Below, piece by piece: positions 1-5,121 of a stretch of 5,121 nucleotides of DNA. The stretch lies in assembly GCA_031273285.1 (NCBI GenBank), contig JAISSE010000277.1, forward strand, positions 1 through 5,121, written 5' to 3'. The translations under genes were made by a program, and so were the position numbers. Position 1 is the first letter of the stretch; the number at the start of each line of letters is the position of its first letter. The notes under the pieces were generated by a model that did no database searches, was not told the DNA's origin, and saw nothing but the letters and a program-made list of their open reading frames with translations. This stretch comes from Prevotellaceae bacterium (GTDB lineage Bacteria > Bacteroidota > Bacteroidia > Bacteroidales > UBA932).

Positions 1-275
1 GACAGTATGCCGATTTTGTTTCCCCTGCCGATTGCATCGCCTTCGGCATACATTTCCCACAATCCGTATTTGTTTTTCAGCAACCAGGAATCGCCGGCTT
101 TGTAAAAATTTTCACTCAAGTCAATCCGCTTGACATCGACAATATTCCTGTTTGCAGGATACGCAGGAAGAAAATACATGCAATAAAGCACATATCCTGT
201 TATGATTAAGATCAATAGCAAAAAAATCCTTACTATTATCCTTTTCTTTTTCCGTTTGACTATTCTATACCTCAT
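1..275 (-). CDS. N-terminal part of a membrane-anchored C45-like acyltransferase/hydrolase (partial)
   Basis: An open frame starts at ATG 275-273 and runs leftward off the window; 91 codons are visible with no stop. Residues 1-16 are strongly basic (RYRIVKRKKKR), residues 13-36 are a hydrophobic segment, and the rest is soluble, so the protein looks like a signal-anchor or signal-peptide protein facing the periplasm. Cys32 is preceded by Tyr and does not make a lipobox. Residues 61-89 contain KNKYGLWEMYAEGD followed by GRGNKIG. I recognise this pattern from the start of Bacteroidota proteins annotated as C45 family autoproteolytic acyltransferase/hydrolase (relatives of acyl-CoA:6-aminopenicillanate acyltransferase and phospholipase B-like enzymes). 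Those are Ntn-hydrolases that self-cleave before a catalytic Cys, which would lie beyond the visible part. The start is supported by the basic-then-hydrophobic N-terminus directly after it and by an A/T-rich leader without a Shine-Dalgarno. The frame is convincing; the family call is from memory of a short stretch and is moderate. Confidence 0.62.
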   Translation of the reverse strand, partial: MRYRIVKRKKKRIIVRIFLLLILIITGYVLYCMYFLPAYPANRNIVDVKRIDLSENFYKAGDSWLLKNKYGLWEMYAEGDAIGRGNKIGIL

Positions 276-327
276 ATTTAAAACATTTATAAAATTGGTA
301 TAACGATCCCGACTTCTTTTCCGAATA

Positions 328-353
328 TAAAGGTAACAAAAATCGTGCAACAA
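328..353 (-). promoter_or_regulatory. Possible Bacteroidota-type promoter for the C45-like gene
   Basis: Read on the minus strand, TACCTTTA (335-328) matches the -7 element TAnnTTTG at all but the last base, and its surroundings resemble the two better promoters in this window. The nearest upstream TTG (353-351) is only 15 bp away, shorter than the usual 19-21 bp, so the -33 element is poor. The box is about 50 bp ahead of the start codon. Weak call. Confidence 0.33.
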
Positions 354-483
354 TGTTATGGCGGTTCAAATCGCAAGTTTTTAATTTTTTCATATTTTAT
401 TGATATACAAATATTAAAATGATTATATCCGCATATTTTTTAGCATATATTAACCTTTTATAACATAATTTATCATGTCTGGA

Positions 484-515
484 TTGCCGTATGTTCATAT
501 AATTTACTATCTTTG
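484..515 (+). promoter_or_regulatory. Bacteroidota-type promoter for the dehydrogenase/epimerase gene
   Basis: A TTG (484-486) lies 21 bp ahead of TATCTTTG (508-515), which fits the Bacteroidota -33/-7 consensus TTG...TAnnTTTG recognised by the phylum's unusual primary sigma factor. Transcription would begin about 5-8 bp after the -7 box, near 520-523, giving a leader of only about 10 nt before the ATG at 533. No operator-like palindrome is evident around it. Confidence 0.7.
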
Positions 516-532
516 TATCAAATTTTGAGTGT

Positions 533-1537
533 ATGAAGATACTGATTACGGGAGCAGCCGGATTTATAGGGAGTTTTTTTGTAGAAGAAGCTCTCCGTCA
601 GGGGTTTGATACTTATGCCGGCATAAGAGCTACAAGCAGCAGACAATATCTGACGGACGAACGAATAAAATTCGTAGATATTAAGTATGATGATAAAGAA
701 TTGTTAATTAAACAATTGTCGGAACTGAAAAACAGTATCGGCAAATTCGATTATATCATACACGGCATGGGGGTAACCAAATGCAAAAATAAAAGCGATT
801 TCGACAGGATAAATTACGGATTCACAAAAAATTTTGCGGAAGCGTTGATTGAATCCGATTCCGTTCCGAATAAATTTGTATATATCAGCAGTTTATCCGC
901 ATGGGGACCCGGCGATTCCAAAACCGGAAAACCGATAATGCTGTCCGACGAACCCAGACCGGACACGTTGTACGGAGCAAGCAAACTTAAAGCGGAACAA
1001 TTTATTGCCTCGCTATCCGGATTTCCTTATATCTTTTTGCGACCGACCGGAGTTTACGGTCCCAGAGAAAAGGATTATTTTGTTTTCAACAAAACGGTTT
1101 CAAACGGCATCGAACCGGCTATGGGGTTTCAAACTCAGTATCTGACGTTTATCTATGTCCGCGATTTGGTCAAACTGGCATTTCTTGCGTGTAAAAGCAA
1201 TATCGAACGAAAAGGCTATTTTGTTTCCGACGGCAGGGAATATACGGATAAGGAATATGCCGCCATAGTGAAAAAACATCTCGGACGCAAGCATACGCTG
1301 AAAATACGTGTCCCGCTGTTTTTGGTAAAGTTTATTTCGTATTCCCTGGACACCGTTTGCGGATATTTCGGTAAAACGCCTACCTTGAATAAAGATAAAT
1401 ATAAGATTCTCAGAGTTATGAACTGGAGATGCGAGATCAAACCCACCGAAGACGATTTTCATTTCAAAGCCGATTACGACCTTGACAGAGGAACCGGAGA
1501 AGCAATAGAATGGTATAAGCGGGAAAAATGGCTGTGA
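533..1537 (+). CDS. NAD(P)-dependent extended SDR: epimerase/dehydratase family protein
   Basis: This 334-residue cytoplasmic protein is of normal length for an extended short-chain dehydrogenase/reductase. The Rossmann dinucleotide-binding motif GAAGFIG is at residues 7-13. The active-site Ser is in YISS (117-120, probably Ser120), and the catalytic Tyr/Lys pair is in YGASK (Tyr147, Lys151). RPTGVYGPR (170-178) and FIYVRDLVKL (207-216) are the usual substrate-domain landmarks. The C-terminus ends in the WYKREKWL type common to this group. The end of the second strand reads AGIRATSS with Arg32 and no acidic residue nearby. In related reductases an Arg here favours NADP(H) over NAD(H), so NADP use is inferred. 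The substrate cannot be told: nucleotide-sugar epimerase, dehydratase and DFR-like carbonyl reductase are all possible, and no sugar-pathway genes adjoin it. The start follows directly on its promoter; there is no Shine-Dalgarno, which is normal for the phylum. It appears monocistronic and converges on the cls gene. Confidence 0.92.
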   Translation: MKILITGAAGFIGSFFVEEALRQGFDTYAGIRATSSRQYLTDERIKFVDIKYDDKELLIKQLSELKNSIGKFDYIIHGMGVTKCKNKSDFDRINYGFTKNFAEALIESDSVPNKFVYISSLSAWGPGDSKTGKPIMLSDEPRPDTLYGASKLKAEQFIASLSGFPYIFLRPTGVYGPREKDYFVFNKTVSNGIEPAMGFQTQYLTFIYVRDLVKLAFLACKSNIERKGYFVSDGREYTDKEYAAIVKKHLGRKHTLKIRVPLFLVKFISYSLDTVCGYFGKTPTLNKDKYKILRVMNWRCEIKPTEDDFHFKADYDLDRGTGEAIEWYKREKWL

Positions 1538-1557
1538 TGAATGTATAGCTCAATGAA

Positions 1558-3030
1558 TTACAGCAGTGGCGTGAGCAGTCTTGCCATTCCTTCTTCGGCG
1601 TTTTTATACCATGGTCGGTTTGCCCATTTTTCGGGATTTACCGGTTTGCTGTTATTTTGGATATCTATCTGGAACGATTTTTCCAGTTCTTTGGTTATCT
1701 GTTCGTCGTAAATGATTGCCACCACTTCGAAATTGTGTTCAAAACTGCGCATGTCGATGTTTGCCGACCCTACTGCCGATAAATGACCGTCGGCGGTTAT
1801 GAATTTTGAATGAGTGAAACCCTTGTTATACAGGTATACTTTTACTCCCGCTTCCATCAGTTCGCTAAGATACGATAAAGTACTCCAGTAAACCAGATGC
1901 GAATCGTTTTTTTCCGGCAGCATCAAACGTACATCCACGCCGCTTAAAGATGCTGTTTTTATTGCGGTTAGCACACCTTCGTTGGGTGTAAAATACGGTG
2001 TCGAAATATAAATGTGATGCTGTGCGCTGTTGATTATCGAAAAATAAGCCTGCATGATACCAGCCCAATCGCTGTCAGGACCCGAAGTAACTATCTGTAT
2101 CAAAATCTGTTTGTTTACAGCATTGTCGGGAAAATACAGCTTGCGTTTTCTCAGTAAAATCTCTTTGGAAACAAAATACCAGTCAACCATAAAGATAGCC
2201 TGAAGCGACTGTACGGATTCGCCTTCTATTTTCATGTGAGTATCAGCCCAATAACCGAAAGCTCCGCCGGTGATATACCTGTCGGCGATATTTATCCCTC
2301 CCATGAAAGCAACTTTTCCGTCCACGACAAGGATTTTTCGGTGATTGCGATAGTTCAGTTTGCTCGAAAGAAACGGGAAACGCACTTTCATAAACGGCAT
2401 TATTTTTCCGTTGGCTTTACGAATTTCTCTGACATATCTTTTGGAAAGCCCCCAACTGCCTACGTCATCGTAGATTACACGTACAGCGACACCATCCAGA
2501 GCTTTACGTATCAGAATTTCCTTTATTTCGTTGCCGATTTTATCGTCTTCAATTATATAGAACTCCATGTGAATATGGTCTTTGGCAGCCAGCAGAGCTT
2601 CTTTTATCGCCTCAAAGGTTTTCGCTCCTGTATGATACATCTCTATCGTGTTAAATTCGGTAAGAATTGCCTTACTGTTGTTTAACAGCAAAGTCATGAT
2701 GTTTTTAAATCCTGCTTTTTCGGGATAATCCTCAAATATTTCGCTTTTGCGCAACATCAGCACCTGTTGCCTTGTCAGGCGGTCGAGATATTTCAAGTCT
2801 TTCAGAGCCTTACGGCTGAATATCTTTGTTTTACGATAGTTCTGCCCGAAAAATACATACAGGATAAGACCTATTACGGGTAAAAAGTAAAGTACTATAA
2901 CCCACATCATTGTACGCATCGGGTCGCGTTTGGTGTGATTGTGTACCATGATGGCGGAGATGATAATCACCGTTACATAATGTGCAATTATGAAAATTGG
3001 CCACATATTTTCATTTATACAGTTTATCAT
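1558..3030 (-). CDS. cls: Cardiolipin synthase (two-HKD phospholipase D family)
   Basis: This 490-residue protein is close in length to the bacterial ClsA type. Two N-terminal membrane segments (about residues 10-30 and 41-61, the PLDc_N region) anchor it in the inner membrane, followed by a basic linker. Two phospholipase D domains carry the catalytic HxKxxxxD motifs. The first is His230-Lys232-Asp237, followed by GGIN (244-247); the second is His407-Lys409-Asp414, followed by GSANIDMRSF (421-430). Both are complete, so the enzyme should be active. The family condenses two phosphatidylglycerols into cardiolipin plus glycerol; some members use other phospholipid donors. The ATG shares four bases (ATGA) with the stop of the upstream HyfB-like gene, supporting this start and suggesting translational coupling; Met9 is a possible alternative start. 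No promoter is evident just upstream, so it is probably the second gene of a two-gene transcript. It ends with TAA 20 bp from the convergent dehydrogenase gene. Confidence 0.95.
   Translation of the reverse strand: MINCINENMWPIFIIAHYVTVIIISAIMVHNHTKRDPMRTMMWVIVLYFLPVIGLILYVFFGQNYRKTKIFSRKALKDLKYLDRLTRQQVLMLRKSEIFEDYPEKAGFKNIMTLLLNNSKAILTEFNTIEMYHTGAKTFEAIKEALLAAKDHIHMEFYIIEDDKIGNEIKEILIRKALDGVAVRVIYDDVGSWGLSKRYVREIRKANGKIMPFMKVRFPFLSSKLNYRNHRKILVVDGKVAFMGGINIADRYITGGAFGYWADTHMKIEGESVQSLQAIFMVDWYFVSKEILLRKRKLYFPDNAVNKQILIQIVTSGPDSDWAGIMQAYFSIINSAQHHIYISTPYFTPNEGVLTAIKTASLSGVDVRLMLPEKNDSHLVYWSTLSYLSELMEAGVKVYLYNKGFTHSKFITADGHLSAVGSANIDMRSFEHNFEVVAIIYDEQITKELEKSFQIDIQNNSKPVNPEKWANRPWYKNAEEGMARLLTPLL
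3027..3030 (-). other. ATGA stop/start overlap coupling the HyfB-like gene to cls
   Basis: On the minus strand the ATG of cls (3030-3028) overlaps the TGA of the upstream gene (3029-3027). This four-base overlap is the classic arrangement for termination-reinitiation. No Shine-Dalgarno-like sequence precedes the cls start, which makes dependence on upstream translation more plausible. Confidence 0.85.
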
Positions 3031-5003
3031 AATAAATCTAAATAGCTAAGAACAAGGATAATTGCCATAAACAGCAGGGCAAATAAAACATAATGCTGAA
3101 TTTTTCCGGTCTGAAAAACTGCAAGTTTCGACAATTTATCATTAATTTCCTTTAAAAAGTTGTCGATTAAACGTTTTTTAAGTACCGATTGTTCATTTCC
3201 ATATTTGCGTTTGGCGGGAAACAGGTCATTTTCTCCGATGGCTTCCATTCTGTTTTCGGTATTTTTCGACGGAATAATCAGTTTTTCCAAATTATTTGAG
3301 AAAGAAGAGGCTGTGTATTGCAGTTTTGGAGTTGGCGCAGTATATCCGCAACCCCATGTCGGCGCTTTTGCAACGATTCTGTTCGACAGAATACGTCTCC
3401 GCAGAAACCATACGGCGACAGTCAGAACGACAAAAGACGACGAAACGATACAAATATTTCGTAACGAAGATGTTACGAGATAATAGACAACATTGTTCAC
3501 ATGAAATACCTCGTTTGTAATATCGGAAATGAGATCCAAAACCACAAACGGAAAAAATGCCACAAGCAAAATCATCGTAAAAGGCAGTAAAAGCGGTAAA
3601 ATCACGGATTTATCTTCTCCGGTGCTTACATGCTCGGGACGCCGACTGTTGCCAAGAAAGGGGATGCCGAAAGCTTTGGAGAATGCAAATATCGACATTC
3701 CGCCTGTCAAAACCAGAAACAGCACGACAAACAGGAGCAAAAATGCTTTCGCCGGTTCAATATCGCTTAACAGAGAGAATAAACCATTGTACAGAATAAA
3801 TTCCGAAATAAATCCGTTCAGAGGAGGCAGGGCGCAGATTGCAATCGCTCCGATGAGGAAAAGCATTGCCGTATAAGGCATTGAACGCATCGCGCCGCCC
3901 ATTTTATCCATTATTTGCGTATGTGTTGATTTACACAGCGTACCGGCGCTGAAGAACAGCATGGATTTAAACATCGAATGATTGAAAGCATGTAACAGAG
4001 CGCCTGCGTATCCCGAAAAACACAGCATCGGTTCGTTCCAGCAGGCGCCTGTTATTCCGACTCCTATGCCAAGTCCTATGATGCCTGTATTTTCTATGCT
4101 CGAATAGGCGAGCAGTTTTTTTATGTCTGTTTGCCGACTTGCCCTGAATATGCCGTAAACACCTGTTATTCCGGATACAGACAGGACAATGAGGGCAATG
4201 ATAAACAAATCGGACTGCAAACAATTTACAATCCTCAACAGTCCGTAAATTCCCATCTTGATAACCGCTCCCGACATAAATCCGCTCACATTGCCCGTCG
4301 CCGAAGGGTGAACTTCAGGAAGCCATGTATGAAGCGGAAAAAAACCTGCCTTTATACCGAATCCAATGAAAAAGAGTATAAACAGGGGATAGTTTTTGTT
4401 GTGTGAAAAATAATCGGTTACAGCATCGAACCCGCTGAAATAGCTGCCTTTTCCGGCAATTGAAAACGCTGCTAAAAGTACAAACAGGCAAATATGCATT
4501 TGCACAAGATAGCTGATTGCAACTTTCAGTTTCTCTTTCTTTTCGCCCTCAAAAATAACCAGAATGAATGTTGCGCCCGTCATCATTTCCCAAAACAGCA
4601 GGAAAGTCATTGTGTCGCGGAACAGTATAACGCCTAACATTGAGCAATATAGCCATAGATATGCCGTATAATGCAGAGATAATTCCGTTGCGGTTTTCTT
4701 TTCTTCGTACGATTTCAGGTATCCGGTTGAATACCAAAACGCTGTCAGAGAAACAATGTTCAGCAAGATTACGAACATCACCGAAAGTTTATCAATATAA
4801 AATACGGGATTCAGAAAACCTGTCGAATACTGTACCTTATAATAAACATTGTCGACAGAAAGATTTACGTACAGCAAGCCAAACGAACATACTACGCCTG
4901 AAGCCAGTAATATCAACGAAAACAACCCTTTATGCCGTTTCGGAATAAAAAAGACAATCGCCGACAGCAAGGGTAAAACACAAAATAAATACACAAGTTC
5001 CAT
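3027..5003 (-). CDS. hyfB: HyfB/NuoL-type proton-translocating membrane subunit (hydrogenase-4 component B-like)
   Basis: This 658-residue polytopic protein has roughly 16 hydrophobic segments and belongs to the antiporter-like subunits shared by complex I, Mrp antiporters and group 4 hydrogenases. Expected channel residues are present: Glu139 in LLFWEMM; Lys219 and His225 in GIKAGFFPLHTWLPEVHPSA (217-236); Lys249; Lys295/Lys296 in the RQTDIKKLLAYSSIENTG stretch; His338, His342 and Lys346 in HAFNHSMFKSMLFFSAG; and Glu401 in PPLNGFISEF. The Glu, rather than the Lys of NuoL, at the last site is NuoM/HyfB-like. The C-terminus is typical of HyfB: a polar region containing APTWGCGYTAPTPKLQYTAS (547-566), then QTGKIQHYVL leading into a final membrane helix (about 637-656). 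Length is close to E. coli HyfB. The symbol is a family assignment: no HyfC, HyfE, HyfF or hydrogenase subunit gene adjoins it, so its complex is unknown. A weak AGGA lies 4 bp before the ATG. Confidence 0.85.
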   Translation of the reverse strand: MELVYLFCVLPLLSAIVFFIPKRHKGLFSLILLASGVVCSFGLLYVNLSVDNVYYKVQYSTGFLNPVFYIDKLSVMFVILLNIVSLTAFWYSTGYLKSYEEKKTATELSLHYTAYLWLYCSMLGVILFRDTMTFLLFWEMMTGATFILVIFEGEKKEKLKVAISYLVQMHICLFVLLAAFSIAGKGSYFSGFDAVTDYFSHNKNYPLFILFFIGFGIKAGFFPLHTWLPEVHPSATGNVSGFMSGAVIKMGIYGLLRIVNCLQSDLFIIALIVLSVSGITGVYGIFRASRQTDIKKLLAYSSIENTGIIGLGIGVGITGACWNEPMLCFSGYAGALLHAFNHSMFKSMLFFSAGTLCKSTHTQIMDKMGGAMRSMPYTAMLFLIGAIAICALPPLNGFISEFILYNGLFSLLSDIEPAKAFLLLFVVLFLVLTGGMSIFAFSKAFGIPFLGNSRRPEHVSTGEDKSVILPLLLPFTMILLVAFFPFVVLDLISDITNEVFHVNNVVYYLVTSSLRNICIVSSSFVVLTVAVWFLRRRILSNRIVAKAPTWGCGYTAPTPKLQYTASSFSNNLEKLIIPSKNTENRMEAIGENDLFPAKRKYGNEQSVLKKRLIDNFLKEINDKLSKLAVFQTGKIQHYVLFALLFMAIILVLSYLDLL

Positions 5004-5028
5004 ACAATCCTATACAGATTTATTGATA

Positions 5029-5059
5029 CAAAGGTATAAAAAATCACATGATATTCAAA
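5029..5059 (-). promoter_or_regulatory. Bacteroidota-type promoter for the hyfB-like/cls unit
   Basis: On the minus strand TTTG (5059-5056) is followed after 19 bp by TACCTTTG (5036-5029), a full match to the Bacteroidota -33 and -7 elements. Transcription would start near 5022-5024, giving a leader of about 20 nt. The -33 element lies inside the last codons of the upstream coiled-coil gene. The unit can therefore be expressed independently of that gene. Confidence 0.75.
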
Positions 5060-5121
5060 CGACGTTTTAATTCGGCGATTTCTTTTGCCTGTTTCTCAAG
5101 CGCTTTGTTTTTTTCCTCAAG
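5044..5121 (-). CDS. C-terminal end of an unidentified coiled-coil protein (partial)
   Basis: Reading in from the right edge, 25 codons end at TGA (5046-5044). The peptide is highly charged and heptad-spaced: Leu1, Leu8, Ile15 and Leu22 of the visible part, with Leu18 and Met25 at the second core position. This predicts a C-terminal amphipathic coiled coil. Such tails occur in many unrelated Bacteroidota proteins, for example trimerising ends of tail-fibre/S74-like surface proteins or structural proteins, so no function is assigned. It is not a ferredoxin-like or hydrogenase-subunit end. The stop is 40 bp before the start of the HyfB-like gene on the same strand. The reading frame is supported by the stop position and by the regular heptad pattern. 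Confidence 0.6.
   Translation of the reverse strand, partial: LEEKNKALEKQAKEIAELKRRLNIM

Larger units (their letters stand above)
276..532. other. AT-rich divergent intergenic region
   Basis: This 257 bp gap separates the minus-strand C45-like gene from the plus-strand dehydrogenase gene. It is clearly richer in A+T than the flanking coding sequence. I see no convincing open frame or RNA gene. It holds the plus-strand promoter near its right end and a weaker candidate minus-strand promoter near its left end. A 6 bp inverted repeat (ATTTTA at 394-399, TAAAAT at 415-420) and a loose direct repeat of CATATTTT (391-398 and 432-439) fall in the middle; both could be chance in such AT-rich sequence. 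Confidence 0.7.

Noticed and set aside
178..183. Cys32 of the C45-like protein as a lipoprotein attachment site
   Set aside because: The residues before it are Val-Leu-Tyr; Tyr at -1 does not fit a lipobox.
394..420. Inverted repeat ATTTTA...TAAAAT with a 15 bp loop, considered as an operator or terminator
   Set aside because: Only six A/T pairs in very AT-rich DNA and no following T-run; it is expected by chance.
1100..1462. A 120-codon minus-strand frame inside the dehydrogenase gene
   Set aside because: Antisense to a well-supported SDR gene, with no recognisable domain and no upstream signal.
1568..1595. Short stem TGGC...GCCA just inside the end of cls as a terminator for the plus-strand gene
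   Set aside because: Only four base pairs around a 12-base loop within coding sequence; too weak to call.
2236..2685. A 149-codon open frame on the plus strand inside cls
   Set aside because: It lies wholly antisense to the phospholipase D domain region of cls, has no promoter-like sequence ahead of it, and its translation shows no family features; it is a shadow of the real gene.
3529..3876. A 115-codon plus-strand frame, and others like it at 3160-3520, 4131-4406 and 4640-5070
   Set aside because: All are antisense to the HyfB-like gene; their compositions are what reverse-strand reading of hydrophobic codons yields, and none has its own start signals.

Overview
The window looks like chromosomal DNA from a member of the Bacteroidota, most likely a Bacteroidales-type gut or anaerobic bacterium. 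Three things point that way. Start codons sit behind A/T-rich leaders with no strong Shine-Dalgarno. Two upstream regions carry the phylum-specific promoter pattern (TTG/TTTG, 19-21 bp, TAnnTTTG). The protein sequences also read as Bacteroidota-like. This is a judgement from sequence alone, and genus cannot be called. No tRNA, rRNA, CRISPR, insertion sequence or phage module is visible.

Layout from left to right. Positions 1-275 hold the N-terminal 91 codons of a minus-strand membrane-anchored protein that resembles the Bacteroidota C45-type autoproteolytic acyltransferase/hydrolase family; it runs off the left edge. An AT-rich divergent intergenic region (276-532) follows. Next is a plus-strand extended short-chain dehydrogenase/epimerase (533-1537) with its own promoter. 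It converges, across only 20 bp, with a minus-strand pair: a cardiolipin synthase of the two-HKD phospholipase D type (1558-3030) and, upstream of it, a HyfB/NuoL-type proton-translocating membrane subunit (3027-5003). These two genes share an ATGA stop/start overlap and appear to be transcribed from one promoter at 5029-5059. The right edge (5044-5121) is the coiled-coil C-terminus of another minus-strand gene.

The most interesting point is the two-gene unit. A HyfB-like antiporter subunit normally sits among genes for the other subunits of a group 4 hydrogenase or complex I-like machine. Here it has its own promoter, no recognisable complex partner on either side, and a translational-coupling overlap with the gene for cardiolipin, a lipid known to support complex I-type pumps. 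The key charged residues of the pump and both catalytic motifs of the synthase are intact, so neither gene looks degraded. Whether this is a real functional pairing or a neighbourhood accident cannot be settled from the window. The rest reads as ordinary housekeeping or accessory chromosome.
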